Shown here: positions 19,644 to 29,000 of the stretch, piece by piece
Numbering within the stretch: position 1 is the first letter of the stretch
Layout of the letters: every line of letters begins with the position of its first letter
From: Streptomyces sp. LBL
Lineage (GTDB): Bacteria; Actinomycetota; Actinomycetes; Streptomycetales; Streptomycetaceae
NCBI RefSeq assembly: GCF_029893585.1
Contig: NZ_JARXYX010000041.1
Coordinates: forward strand, 1-64,000
Length of the DNA: 64,000 bases
Reading direction: 5' to 3'
Made by a program: the position numbers and the translations under genes
Notes under the pieces: model-generated
Database searches by the model: none
Told to the model about the DNA's origin: nothing
What the model saw: the letters and a program-made list of their open reading frames with translations, nothing else

Positions 19644-20059
19644 ACAACGACTTTTCGCGTCCCGTCACGGGGCATGTGCCGGTCCTCCGGCTCGGTGACG
19701 TCCTCCTGGTCACGGTCCAGGGGGATCTGTACGACAGCACGGCACAGCAGCTGCAGGAGGACATCGGCGAGACCATTGTCAGCACCGGAGTGACCGGTGT
19801 GGTGATCGACATCTCCGGCGTGGAGATCGTCGACTCCTTCCTCGGGCGGGTCCTGGCCGAGATCGCGGCGACCGCACGGCTGCTGGCCGCGCGGACCGTG
19901 GTGGCCGGCATGCGGCCGGCGGTCGCGATCACGCTGGTGGAACTCGGCCTGACGCTGCCGGGACTGCGTACCGCGCTCACCACCGAGGCGGCGATGGACC
20001 TTCTCGCGGGGCTGGATCCGAACACCCGCTCCGGCGGCCTGCGCCAGGAGAACCGGTGA
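19640..20059 (+). CDS. RsbS-like STAS protein
   Basis: 139 residues, STAS only. VLRLGDVLLVTVQGDLYDST starts the domain, and VVIDISGVEIVDSFLGRVL carries the Ser that RsbT phosphorylates in the Bacillus system. The GTG start overlaps the RsbR stop by 4 bp, and the stop overlaps the RsbT start. By homology RsbS forms the stressosome core with RsbR and holds RsbT until stress. Confidence 0.9.
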   Translation: MNNDFSRPVTGHVPVLRLGDVLLVTVQGDLYDSTAQQLQEDIGETIVSTGVTGVVIDISGVEIVDSFLGRVLAEIAATARLLAARTVVAGMRPAVAITLVELGLTLPGLRTALTTEAAMDLLAGLDPNTRSGGLRQENR

Positions 20060-20496
20060 TGCAGACAGCCGCGGGCGTCGAGGCCTGCCTGCCGATCCGT
20101 TCGGACATGGATCTGGTGTGGGTGCGACAGCACGTGCGGCAGGCGGCCGGCCTGCTGGGATTCGGTCTGGTGGAACAGACCAAGCTGGTCACCGCGGCCA
20201 GCGAACTGGCCCGCAACACCCTCGTGCACGGCGGGGGCGGACAGATGGAGACGGCGCCCGTGACCAGCGGGCGGGCCCGCGGACTGCGGCTGGTCTTCTC
20301 CGACGCGGGACCGGGCATCCCGGACCTGGAGCGGGCGCTGAGCGACGGCTACACCTCCGGCGACGGTCTGGGGATGGGGCTGGGCGGCGCGCGGCGCCTG
20401 GTGCACGAGTTCGCCGTCGACAGCACCCCGGGCGTCGGCACCAAGGTCACGGTGGTCTCCTGGGCGGCTGTGCCGCGCCCGCGTGAGGAGTCCTGA
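20059..20496 (+). CDS. RsbT-like switch kinase
   Basis: 145 residues, GHKL ATPase. RQHVRQAAGLLGFGLVEQTK is followed by the N box TAASELARNTLVHGGGG and by DAGPGIPDLERALSDG and GLGMGLGGARRLVHEF. RsbT phosphorylates RsbS and RsbR, leaves the complex and activates an RsbU phosphatase. ATG 20059 has AGGAG eight bases upstream and shares its A with the RsbS stop; GTG 20056 is possible. The next gene starts within its stop. Confidence 0.9.
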   Translation: MQTAAGVEACLPIRSDMDLVWVRQHVRQAAGLLGFGLVEQTKLVTAASELARNTLVHGGGGQMETAPVTSGRARGLRLVFSDAGPGIPDLERALSDGYTSGDGLGMGLGGARRLVHEFAVDSTPGVGTKVTVVSWAAVPRPREES

Positions 20497-21539
20497 TGCC
20501 GCGCGTGTGGGACGTCCCGGTGCACGATTCGACCCGGGTGCGTGACGCCCGGGTCGCCGCGGAGGACGCGGCCACCCTGGCGGGTCTGGACGAGCCGCGG
20601 ACCGCGGCGGCCGCGCTGGTGGCGACGGAGCTGGCGACCAACCTGCTCAAGCACGGCGGCGGAGGCCGGCTGCTCATCGACCTCGTGGACCCGCCCCGGG
20701 CCGCGGGCGGCCGCTGTCTGGTGCAGATCGCCGCGATCGACCACGGGCCGGGCATCATCGACGTCCCGGCCGCTCTGCGCGACGGCTACTCGACCGCGCG
20801 TTCCCTGGGCGCCGGGCTCGGCACGTGCCGTCGTACAGCGGACGACTTCGACCTGCACAGCATGCCGGGCCGGGGCACGGTGGCGCTGGCCAGGGTCGGT
20901 GCCGGCCCGGAGGAGGCGGTACCGGTCGCGGCCGTACGGGTCGGCGGGGTGAACGTCCCCTTCATGGGGGCGGAGCACTCGGGCGACGCCTGGACGTGGG
21001 CCCGGTCGGGCGACCGGCTGACCCTGATGATGGCCGACGGACTGGGACACGGCCCCGAGGCGGCCCGCGCCTCGACGGCGGCGGCTCAGGCCCTGCACCG
21101 CTGGGCCCACCTCCCCCCGTCCCAGGCGCTGGTCCACCTGGACTCGGCGCTGCGCGGCACCAGGGGGGCGGCCGTCGCGGTGGCCCAGGTCGAGACCGGC
21201 GCGGGCGTGTTGCGGTTCGCCGGAGTCGGCAACATAGGGGCACGGCTGTGGGCGGGCGGCACCTGGCGTTCCCTGGTGTCGCGGCCCGGGATCGTGGGCG
21301 TCCACCGGCACGCCACGCTGCGTGAGGACCGTATGCCCTGGGCGGCCGACCGGCTGCTGGTCCTGCACAGCGACGGCCTGCCGAGTCGCTGGACACCGCC
21401 GTCCGACCCGCGTCTGCTGGCGGCCGACCCGGCCGTCGTGGCCGCCGTGACGGTCCGCGACGCGAGCAGTGCCGCCCGTCCGGTGCGGGACGACACCGCC
21501 GTGGCGGTGCTGGCTCCGACCCTGCCGGAGGCCCCATGA
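20496..21539 (+). CDS. RsbX-like phosphatase with fused ATPase-like domain
   Basis: 347 residues. The N-terminal half is a second GHKL-like domain (VATELATNLLKHGGGGRLL, DHGPGIIDVPAAL, GLGTCRRTADDF). The C-terminal half is a PP2C/SpoIIE domain (MMADGLGHGPEAARASTAAA, FAGVGNIGARLW, VLHSDGLPSRW). RsbX resets the stressosome by dephosphorylating RsbS and RsbR; here it is combined with an ATP-binding domain. ATG 20496 overlaps the RsbT stop and the end overlaps the next start (ATGA), so it is translationally coupled. Confidence 0.88.
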   Translation: MPRVWDVPVHDSTRVRDARVAAEDAATLAGLDEPRTAAAALVATELATNLLKHGGGGRLLIDLVDPPRAAGGRCLVQIAAIDHGPGIIDVPAALRDGYSTARSLGAGLGTCRRTADDFDLHSMPGRGTVALARVGAGPEEAVPVAAVRVGGVNVPFMGAEHSGDAWTWARSGDRLTLMMADGLGHGPEAARASTAAAQALHRWAHLPPSQALVHLDSALRGTRGAAVAVAQVETGAGVLRFAGVGNIGARLWAGGTWRSLVSRPGIVGVHRHATLREDRMPWAADRLLVLHSDGLPSRWTPPSDPRLLAADPAVVAAVTVRDASSAARPVRDDTAVAVLAPTLPEAP

Positions 21540-23253
21540 CACGCAGCCTGCGGATCACCACCGTCACCGAGCGGCCCGGGCCCGGATCGCCACCGCCCGG
21601 CTGGCCGCCGCCTACGGGGTGCCCGCTCTCGACCGCACTCGGCTGACCTCCGCGCTCAGCGCGCATCTGCGGCTGTGTCTCACCAAGGGCGGCACCTGGC
21701 GGCTCGCCCTGCACACCACGTCCGCGCGCGCCGACGAGGGACTTCTGCACGTGGAGGTGACGCCCTCGCAGGACGCGGGTGCCGTCGTCGTGCAGACGCC
21801 GTGGCGGACGACGGTCCGCTGCCCCGAGACGGCCGACGCGGCCGGCGCCGCCGCGGTCGCCGACGACCCGGCGATCCTGGCGGAAGCTCTGCTGGGCGCC
21901 GACGAGGACACCGCGCTGGTGCTGGAGAGACTCACCGAGCAGGAGGATCTGGTCGCCTTCCACCGGGAGGAGCTGCACCAGACGAACCAGGGCGTGCTGG
22001 CGCTGCACGCGGAGCTGGACGCCGCCGGGCGGGCGCAGCGCGAGGCCTTCGCCGCCGAGCGCAAGGCGCGCACCGAAGCCGAGTCCGCCCGCCGCCGGCT
22101 GACCTTCCTGGCGGACGCCAGCGCGGTGCTGACGGCATCGCTGAACCACCACGAGATCGTGCGCCGGCTGCCCGACCTGCTGGTGCCCGAGTACGCCCAC
22201 AGCGTCGGCGTCTGGCTGTTCGACGGCGACGAGGACCGGCACCGGCCCGCCACCCACCCGGCCGTCGCCGTGCTCGCCGCGCGCACCGGACGCCCGCAGT
22301 ACGCCGCCGACCACCCCGGCGGCCTGCCCGGCGTCGACGATCAGCCGCCCTCGGCGCTGGATCCCGCCCGGCCCCTGCTGTGCATCCCGCTGCCGACGCG
22401 GCGCGCCCCGCTGGGCGTGCTGACGCTGTCCCCGCCGGGTGCCCGCTGGGACCCGGACGACGCCGTGATGCTGATCGAGCTCACCAGACGGGCGAGCATC
22501 GCCATCGACAACGCCCGGCGTTTCGAGCACAACCGGGACATCGCCGAGACACTGCAGCGCGCCCTGCTCACGGAGCTGCCGGCCACACCGGGGCTCAGCC
22601 TGGCCGCCCGGTATCTTCCGGCCACGCACGGGCTGAACATCGGCGGCGACTGGTACGACGCCTTCCGGCAGCCCGACGGCAGCCTGATCACCGTCATCGG
22701 CGACGTGACCGGGCACGGTCTGCACGCGGCCGTGATGATGAGCCAGCTGCGCACCGCGCTGCGTGCCTACGCAGTCGACGGCGGCAGTCCGGGACAGCTG
22801 CTCACCCGGCTCCACACGTTCCTGCACCATCTGCAGCCCGATCTGTACGCCACCGCCGTCATCGCGCGTTTCCGGCCCGGCGACCCCACCCTGACGTGGG
22901 CAGCGGCGGGCCATCCCCCGCCGGTGCTGCGTACCCCCGACGGACGGGTGCACACGCTCGACGCCAAACCCGGGGCCATGCTCGGCATCCCGCTGCGGCA
23001 GGAGATCGCCGACCACACCGCACCGCTCGAACCCGGCTCCACCCTGGCGCTGTACACGGACGGCCTGGTGGAGCGGCGTGCGCAGGGCATAGACCCGGGC
23101 ATCGAACGGCTGGCAGGCGCGCTCGGGGCGTTCGGCTCCACGGAGTTGGACACGGATCTGGAGGGTTCGGCGGACCGGCTCCTCACCCCGCTGCTGAGTG
23201 ACTCCGAGCGCGACGACGACGTGTGTCTGCTCCTTTCCCACCTGCACGCTTGA
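21536..23253 (+). CDS. SpoIIE-type phosphatase (RsbU-like) with an apparent frameshift near the N-terminus
   Basis: About 572 residues if repaired. The expected start ATG 21536 (overlapping the previous stop) reads MTRSLRITTVTE and then leaves frame at about 21571; the frame 1 base over continues as ARIATARLAAAYGVPALDR and runs to 23253. One missing G in GAG-GCG would explain it. After an N-terminal ATPase-like part come a coiled coil, a GAF domain (LTFLADASAVLTASLNHHEI onward) and a SpoIIE domain (GGDWYDAF, GDVTGHGLHAA, YTDGLVERR, DDDVCLLL). The partner in Bacillus is RsbT. It is either a true mutation or a sequencing error. Confidence 0.8.
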
Positions 23254-23475
23254 GCGCTGTCCACGCAATTCCCTCTCTTTCTTTCCTTCCCGCCCCGGTG
23301 CGCTTCGGCGGCCGGGCGGGCATGGTGGTGATCGACGCGTTCGTCTGCCTGCCGTGGCCCGGCGGCGGAGTGGCCGATATCGCGGTGGGGCCGATGAGGT
23401 GCGAAGCGGCGATCGACGGGCAGGCGCATGGCGTTCGAGGCAGACCGCCTGGAGCCGCAGAAAGGGATGAACACC
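23254..23475 (+). other. Intergenic region before the oxidoreductase
   Basis: 222 bp. It begins with a pyrimidine-rich tract (CTCTCTTTCTTTCCTT, about 23273-23288), unusual in this GC-rich DNA. No hairpin, sigma-B motif or gene was recognised. Confidence 0.5.
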
Positions 23476-24843
23476 GTGACACGACCCAGGATCCTGGTGG
23501 TTGGCGCAGGCTTCGCCGGCGTGGAGTGCGTCCGCCGTCTGGAACGGAAACTCTCCCCGGACGAAGCCGACGTCACGCTGGTGACGCCGTTCGCCTACCA
23601 GCTCTATCTTCCGCTGCTCCCCCAGGTGGCCTCCGGCGTGCTGACGCCGCAGTCGATCGCCGTCTCGCTGCGCCGCAGCAAGAAGTACCGCACCCGGATC
23701 ATTCCGGGTGGCGCGATCGGCGTGGACCTCAAGGCGAAGGTCTGCGTCATCCGCACCATCACCGACCAGATCGTCGACGAGCCGTACGACTACATCGTGC
23801 TGGCCCCCGGCAGCATCACCCGCACCTTCGACATCCCCGGTCTCACCGACAACGCCTTCGGCATGAAGACCCTGGCGGAGGCCGCCTATGTCCGCGACCA
23901 CGTCATCTCCCAGCTGGACCTGGCCGACGCCAGCCAGGACCCGGCGGAGCGGGCCTCGCGGCTGCAGTTCGTGGTGGTCGGCGGCGGCTACGCGGGCACG
24001 GAGACCGCGGCCTGTCTGCAGCGCCTGACCCACGCCGCGGTCAAGCGCTACCCGCGCCTGGATCCGAGCCTCATCAAGTGGCATCTGATCGACATCGCCC
24101 CCAAGCTGATGCCGGAGCTGGGCGACAAACTCGGCCGCAGCGCCCAGGAGATCCTGACCAGGCGGGGCATCGAGATCTCGCTGGGCGTCTCCATCGACAA
24201 GGCCGGCCCCGAGGAGGTCACCTTCACCGACGGGCGGGTGGTCCCCACCCGCACCCTGATCTGGACCGCCGGGGTCGTCGCCAGTCCGCTCATCGCCACG
24301 CTCGGTGCGGAGACGGTGCGGGGGCGGCTCGCGGTGACCACCGACATGAACCTGCCCGGCCAGGACGGGGTGTTCGCGCTGGGTGACGCCGCCGCGGTGC
24401 CCGACGAGGCCAAGGGCGTGGCGGGCGCGGTGTGCCCGCCGACCGCCCAGCACGCGATGCGGCAGGGCAGGCACGTCGCCGACAACGTCACCGCGACGCT
24501 GCGGGGCCAGGCGATGAAGCCGTACGTCCACAAGGACCTCGGTCTCGTCGTCGACCTCGGCGGCAAGGACGCCGTGTCCAAGCCGCTCGGCATCGAGCTG
24601 CGCGGGGTGCCCGCGCAGGCCGTGGCCCGCGGCTACCACTGGCAGGCGCTGCGCACCGGTGTCGCCAAGACGCGCGTGATGACGAACTGGGTGCTCAACG
24701 CGCTCGCCGGCGACGATTTCGTCCGCACCGGCTTCCAGGCCCGCAAACCGGCCAAGCTGAAGGACTTCGAGTACACGGACTCGTATCTGACGCCCGAGCA
24801 GGTGCGGGCCCATGTGGAGGGCACCGAACGGCAGGAGCAGTGA
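23476..24843 (+). CDS. FAD/NAD(P)-dependent oxidoreductase, NDH-2-like
   Basis: 455 residues. Two Rossmann motifs: ILVVGAGFAGVECVRRLE at the N-terminus for FAD and FVVVGGGYAGTETAACLQR mid-protein for NAD(P)H; then GVFALGDAAAVPD, the FAD-binding Asp of the family. This is the type II NADH dehydrogenase fold, which passes electrons from NADH to quinone at the membrane, though no clear C-terminal membrane helix is present. GTG 23476 follows AAAGGGA at good spacing; ATG 23467 is in frame but lies on that site. It is a single gene after the stress operon. Confidence 0.87.
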   Translation: MTRPRILVVGAGFAGVECVRRLERKLSPDEADVTLVTPFAYQLYLPLLPQVASGVLTPQSIAVSLRRSKKYRTRIIPGGAIGVDLKAKVCVIRTITDQIVDEPYDYIVLAPGSITRTFDIPGLTDNAFGMKTLAEAAYVRDHVISQLDLADASQDPAERASRLQFVVVGGGYAGTETAACLQRLTHAAVKRYPRLDPSLIKWHLIDIAPKLMPELGDKLGRSAQEILTRRGIEISLGVSIDKAGPEEVTFTDGRVVPTRTLIWTAGVVASPLIATLGAETVRGRLAVTTDMNLPGQDGVFALGDAAAVPDEAKGVAGAVCPPTAQHAMRQGRHVADNVTATLRGQAMKPYVHKDLGLVVDLGGKDAVSKPLGIELRGVPAQAVARGYHWQALRTGVAKTRVMTNWVLNALAGDDFVRTGFQARKPAKLKDFEYTDSYLTPEQVRAHVEGTERQEQ

Positions 24844-24873
24844 CGTTCCTGCCCGCGTGACGCGGCTCACTTC

Positions 24874-24908
24874 CGACCGCCGATCAGTTTCCGTACGGTC
24901 GGCGGTCG
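24874..24908. terminator. Inverted repeat after the oxidoreductase gene
   Basis: CGACCGCCGA (24874-24883) pairs perfectly with TCGGCGGTCG (24899-24908), loop 15 bases. It sits 30 bp after the stop and 40 bp before the next start, so it is probably a terminator; an operator is possible. Confidence 0.5.
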
Positions 24909-24948
24909 AAGGAGGGACAGCGCAGCGTCACGACGAAAGGACACCGCC

Positions 24949-25161
24949 ATGACCGCGACAGTGAAGGGCCCGGCGAGCTACTTCCCCTCCATCGAGAAGA
25001 AGTACGGACGGCCGATCGCCGCATGGCAGGAGCTCATCCGTTCCTCGCCGCTGACCCGGCACATGGAGCTGGTGTCCTGGCTGAAGACCAAGCACGGTCT
25101 GGGGCACGGCCACGCGGGCGCGCTGGTGGCGTACACGCTCGCGGAGGCCGGGAACAAGTGA
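24949..25161 (+). CDS. DUF4287 domain protein
   Basis: 70 residues, the full length of the family. Motifs: KGPASYFPSIEKKYGRPI at the start and LVSWLKTKHGLGHGHAGALV in the middle, the DUF4287 hallmark. GAAAGGA upstream supports ATG 24949. The function of DUF4287 is not established. It stands alone between the oxidoreductase and the FUSC transporter. Confidence 0.9.
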   Translation: MTATVKGPASYFPSIEKKYGRPIAAWQELIRSSPLTRHMELVSWLKTKHGLGHGHAGALVAYTLAEAGNK

Positions 25162-25223
25162 TCTACCGTGTCATGACATGCTGAGCGGAGATCAAGACGG
25201 GACACGGGAGTGAGCAAGGCGGC

Positions 25224-27488
25224 GTGAAAGCAGCGGGAGGGTCGGTCCGGTCGCGGTTGCGGGACGGCGTCGCGGCGTCCGACCCCGGACTGCTGAGGCT
25301 GGCCGCGGGGCTCAGGACGGTCGGTGCCATCGCGCTCACCCTGGCCGTGCTGGGCCTGTTCGGCGCCGGCATCACGCATCTGGTGGCCGGGGCCATGTCG
25401 GCGATGGTCGCCACCTTCGCCATCCGCGAGAAACAGCGCGCACAGCAGGCGGTGACCCTCGCGCTGGGTCTGCCGGTGGCGCTGGCATCCGTGACGCTGG
25501 GCGCAGGCTTGAGTTCCCGCGTGGTGGGCGGCGACCTCTTCTTCGTCGTGCTCATCTTCTGCGCGGTCTACGGCCGTCGGTTCGGCGACCGCGGCACCGC
25601 GCTCGGCCTGATCAGCTTCCAGCTCTACTTCCTGTCCCTGTTCGTCGGCGCCACCGTCTCCGCCCTGCCCCAACTGTTCGGCGTCCTCGGCGTCGCCTTC
25701 GCGAGCAGCGCCCTGGTGCGTTTCGTGCTGGTGCCCGAGACACCCACGGGCATCCTGGATCGGCTGCGCGAGGCCTTCCGGGCCCGGCTGGCCCAGCTGG
25801 TGTCCGCCCAGATCGACCTGCTCGACGCCGGGCCGGACGAGGTGGAAAAGGCGCTGGAGGACCTGCGTGACGGCACCGCCCGGCTGCATGAGACGGCGAT
25901 GATGATCCAGAGCCGGCTCGAGGACGGCACCGCCGACAAGGCCACGGCCCGCCTGCTGCAACGCCGTATCGCGGACGCCGAGATCGCCACGGAGCGGCTG
26001 GGTCTGTTGCTGCTGACCGCGCGCAGCGCCGAGCGGGCCGACACCCTGACCATGCACCTGCCGGGCGCTTCCGTCCGGGTCGGCGCTCCTCTGCCCGCGC
26101 GGGACGAGGCGACCGCCACCCTGCGCCGCGATCTCGACGCGGTGCGGATGCTGGTACTGCGCCCCGTCTCCGAGCACACCGGGACCGCGCTGGCCCTGGT
26201 GCGCAACCGGCTGCTCGGCTACCGCGACGAGGAGAACCTGCCGCCCGCCCCGGCCGCCGTCCAGGACGTGTTCCGGGGCATCGGCGAGACCGCCCGCGCG
26301 GTGCTGGGGCTGCGGATCGCGCTCGGCGGGGCCCAGGACGAATCGGACGACTCCCCCGCGACGGCCCGCTCCCGCGAGGAACTGGACGCCGAGGACGCGG
26401 CGATCGACGCCAGCGAGGACGAGGACGAGGACGGGGCGGACGAGACGGCCACGGGACTGCGGCGGCCGACGACGCGGGCGGCCGTGCAGGTCGCCGTGGG
26501 GTCCTTGCTGGCCATCGTCGGCGGCGAGTTCCTCTCCAGTCAGCGCTGGTACTGGGCGGTGCTGACCTGCTGGATCGTCTTCATCAACACCGCGTCCACG
26601 GGCGAGATCCTGGTCAAGGGCTACCGTCGGCTGGTGGGCACCGTGCTGGGTGTCGTGGCCGGTATCGTCCTGGCGGGCCTGGTCGGCCATCACACCTGGA
26701 CGTCGTTCGCGCTGGTGCTGGTGCTCATCTTCGCGATGTTCTACACCGCGCCCCTGTCGTACACGCTGATGTCCTTCTTCGTCACCGCCGCGCTGGGGCT
26801 GTTGTACACCCTGCTGCACACCTACAGCTTCTCGGTGCTGGTGCTGCGAGTGGAGGAGACAGCGCTCGGCGCGGCCTGCGGGGTCGTGGCGGCGGCCCTC
26901 GTACTGCCGGTGCACACGAACCGTCGGACGAACGACCTGCTGGTCACCGTGCTGGAGCGGCTCGCCGACGTCACGGAGTCGGCGGTCGACCAGCTCAGCG
27001 GCGGGCCGCCGGTCGATCTGCTCGACCAGGCGCGCGCTCTCGACCAGGCGCTGGCCGACCTGAGGGCCGCCACCCAGCCGCTCACCTATCCGATCACCCC
27101 GTTGCGGGCCCGGCGGGACACCGCCCGGTATGTCGTCGCGCTCCTGGAGACGTGCGCGTACCACGCGCGTTCACTGGCGGCGACGGCCGAGCTGCTGCCC
27201 ACGCATCCGTCGATCGCGGCGGACCCGAGGCTGCGCCGGGCCGGAGGGCGGATCGCCCACAACATCGAGGCGATCGCGGCGCACGTCGCCGACGAGCAGG
27301 CCGCCGTCGAGATGGAGACCGGGTCGAGCATCGCGTCGCTGCTGGAGCCGGACGTCCCGGGCACGCCGAGGTACGGCAGGATCACCGACCGGGTGCTGCG
27401 GCATCTGCAGCGTCTGGACGAGACGGTGGCCGGTCTGGGCCGCCCGCTGAGCGTTCCCGTGGCCGACGTCGTCAAGCCCCGGCGGTGA
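25224..27488 (+). CDS. FUSC-family membrane transporter
   Basis: 754 residues. Two membrane modules separated by a long helical cytoplasmic part: N-terminal helices in about residues 25-175 and a second set in about 425-570, starting after an acidic stretch (DASEDEDEDGADETA). The C-terminal FUSC_2-like module includes RWYWAVLTCWIVFINTASTG and the long soluble tail is helical. Members export aromatic acids or fusaric acid-like compounds; the substrate here is unknown. GTG 25224 lacks a strong ribosome site, so the start is less sure. Confidence 0.85.
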   Translation: MKAAGGSVRSRLRDGVAASDPGLLRLAAGLRTVGAIALTLAVLGLFGAGITHLVAGAMSAMVATFAIREKQRAQQAVTLALGLPVALASVTLGAGLSSRVVGGDLFFVVLIFCAVYGRRFGDRGTALGLISFQLYFLSLFVGATVSALPQLFGVLGVAFASSALVRFVLVPETPTGILDRLREAFRARLAQLVSAQIDLLDAGPDEVEKALEDLRDGTARLHETAMMIQSRLEDGTADKATARLLQRRIADAEIATERLGLLLLTARSAERADTLTMHLPGASVRVGAPLPARDEATATLRRDLDAVRMLVLRPVSEHTGTALALVRNRLLGYRDEENLPPAPAAVQDVFRGIGETARAVLGLRIALGGAQDESDDSPATARSREELDAEDAAIDASEDEDEDGADETATGLRRPTTRAAVQVAVGSLLAIVGGEFLSSQRWYWAVLTCWIVFINTASTGEILVKGYRRLVGTVLGVVAGIVLAGLVGHHTWTSFALVLVLIFAMFYTAPLSYTLMSFFVTAALGLLYTLLHTYSFSVLVLRVEETALGAACGVVAAALVLPVHTNRRTNDLLVTVLERLADVTESAVDQLSGGPPVDLLDQARALDQALADLRAATQPLTYPITPLRARRDTARYVVALLETCAYHARSLAATAELLPTHPSIAADPRLRRAGGRIAHNIEAIAAHVADEQAAVEMETGSSIASLLEPDVPGTPRYGRITDRVLRHLQRLDETVAGLGRPLSVPVADVVKPRR

Positions 27489-27495
27489 TCACGGG

Positions 27496-27710
27496 GACGT
27501 CCACCGGACGTCCGGGAGTCCGCGCGCCGGAGGTCCCGGAGTCCGTGCACCGGACGTCCGCGAGTCCCCCGACCAGATGTCCGGGCATCTCTCCACCAGA
27601 CGTCCGAGGGCCCCTCCACCGGAAGACCGGGAGTCCGGGAGTCCCTGGAGTCCCTGGAGATGACGTCCGAGGGGTCCGTCCACCGGAAGTCCGAGGGGTC
27701 CGTCAGATGT
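27496..27710. repeat. Imperfect 23-24-bp tandem repeat between convergent genes
   Basis: Units such as GTCCACCGGACGTCCGGGAG recur six to seven times with changes, the shared core being CACCGGACGTCCG...AGTCC. The sixth unit has extra copies of GGGAGTCC/TGGAGTCC. The array fills the gap between the FUSC stop (27488) and the stop of the next minus-strand gene (27703). No protein-like frame runs through it. Confidence 0.75.
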
Positions 27711-28137
27711 CCGTGGGGATGTTGCTCACTTCGGCGATGCCGCGCAGCTCGTCGTTGAGCTGCTGGCGTTCGCGGATGTAGTCGGCGATCTCACCCCGGC
27801 GGACCGGGTCGGACGCGGTGTCCGCGTCGGTGACGACCCGGACCGGTCCGGTCTCGCCCTCGACGTCCAGCTCGATCACCTCGTTGTCCAGCCGGCCGGT
27901 GACGGCGGTGGCGATGACCAGGGCGGCCTCGTCACGGATCTCCTGGGAGATCCCGCCGGAACCGGATTCGTCGAGTGTGAAGTCGAGTGCGGGCAGGCGT
28001 TGCTCTTCGATCGCCCGGAGTGCCGGCTCGACCACGCTGAGCAACAACTGGTAGTCGTCGGTGTCCATACGGATGCGCAGCAGACCGAGGTAGACGTCCA
28101 CGGGCCGGCCGTCCTGCGGAAGCTCGGGTTCGTTCAT
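27703..28137 (-). CDS. Conserved hypothetical protein
   Basis: 144 residues, acidic and soluble. Seen: an N-terminal segment GRPVDVYLGLLRIRMDTDDY, a middle ISQEIRDEAALVIATAVTGR, and a helical C-terminus IADYIRERQQLNDELRGIAE. I do not recognise a family. It lies 29 bp downstream of the DUF1206 gene on the same strand and probably shares its transcript. ATG 28137 is the only reasonable start for the readable part. Confidence 0.6.
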   Translation of the reverse strand: MNEPELPQDGRPVDVYLGLLRIRMDTDDYQLLLSVVEPALRAIEEQRLPALDFTLDESGSGGISQEIRDEAALVIATAVTGRLDNEVIELDVEGETGPVRVVTDADTASDPVRRGEIADYIRERQQLNDELRGIAEVSNIPTDI

Positions 28138-28166
28138 CCTGAGCGGGTTCCCCCGGCAGCGCAGGT

Positions 28167-29000
28167 TCAGACCCGTCGCCAGCGTGCCATTGCGAAAGAG
28201 AACAGTCCGAACAGTACGAACCCGGCGGCGACGCAGACCAGCAGCCACGGTCCGAGGGGGGTCTCGGCGAACGAGCGGAGGGTGTCGTCCAGCCCCTTCG
28301 CCTTGTCCGGTTCGTAGTCGACGGCGGCGCGGACGGCGAAGCCACCGGCGGCGGCGAACACCACGCCCCGGGCCACACCGCCGCCCACACCTGTCACGTC
28401 GACCAGCTGCCGGGTGCGGTGGGACATCTCCCCGAGCTTGAGCTTGTCGTGGTACTTGCGCAGCAGCGCGCGTGCGGCGATCCACACACCGGCCACGACG
28501 ATCCCGGCGCCGGCCACGCCCACGAGCCACTGCCCGGCGGGCGCCTCCATGACCTTGGCGGTGACGTCCCTGGACTGCTTGTCGCTGGATCCGCTGCCGC
28601 CCGAGCCCGCCGCGAAGGACAGCACCGAGGCGGCGACGAACGAGTAGAAGACCATGCGCACCCCTGCCATCAGGCGTTTCTTCGCCTTGCGGCCGTCGGG
28701 TCCGACCGAGCCGAACAGGACCTCGGACAGCCGCCACAGGGCCATGCCGACCAGGCCGATGCCGAGGGCCCAGAGCAGGACCGCGCCGAAGGGTTTCTCG
28801 GCGAGTTCGGCGAGGGCGCCGCCGCGGTCCGCCTGCTGCTTGCTGTCGCCGAAGGCGATCTGCAGTGCCAGGACGCCGACCAGCAGGTAGATGACGCCTC
28901 GCGCGGTCAGTCCTGCCCGTGCGGCGCCCTCCACCCCCGGCCCTCTCGCCATCCGGCGGGCCTGTAGCCGACCGGTGCTCGCCGTGACACTCGTGTTCAT
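28167..29000 (-). CDS. DUF1206 membrane protein
   Basis: 277 residues with six predicted helices in three similar pairs, the DUF1206 arrangement. Examples are LTARGVIYLLVGVLALQIAFG, GVRMVFYSFVAASVLSFAAG and GPWLLVCVAAGFVLFGLFS. The family is widespread in actinobacteria and uncharacterised. The upstream region has a GGGTAT motif on its strand (about 29077-29072) but no matching -35. The hypothetical gene at 27703 follows. Confidence 0.87.
   Translation of the reverse strand: MNTSVTASTGRLQARRMARGPGVEGAARAGLTARGVIYLLVGVLALQIAFGDSKQQADRGGALAELAEKPFGAVLLWALGIGLVGMALWRLSEVLFGSVGPDGRKAKKRLMAGVRMVFYSFVAASVLSFAAGSGGSGSSDKQSRDVTAKVMEAPAGQWLVGVAGAGIVVAGVWIAARALLRKYHDKLKLGEMSHRTRQLVDVTGVGGGVARGVVFAAAGGFAVRAAVDYEPDKAKGLDDTLRSFAETPLGPWLLVCVAAGFVLFGLFSFAMARWRRV

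Noticed and set aside
20962..24870. A 1302-codon minus-strand frame across three plus-strand genes
   Set aside because: It crosses gene boundaries and has the Arg/Pro/Gly-rich make-up of an antisense shadow.
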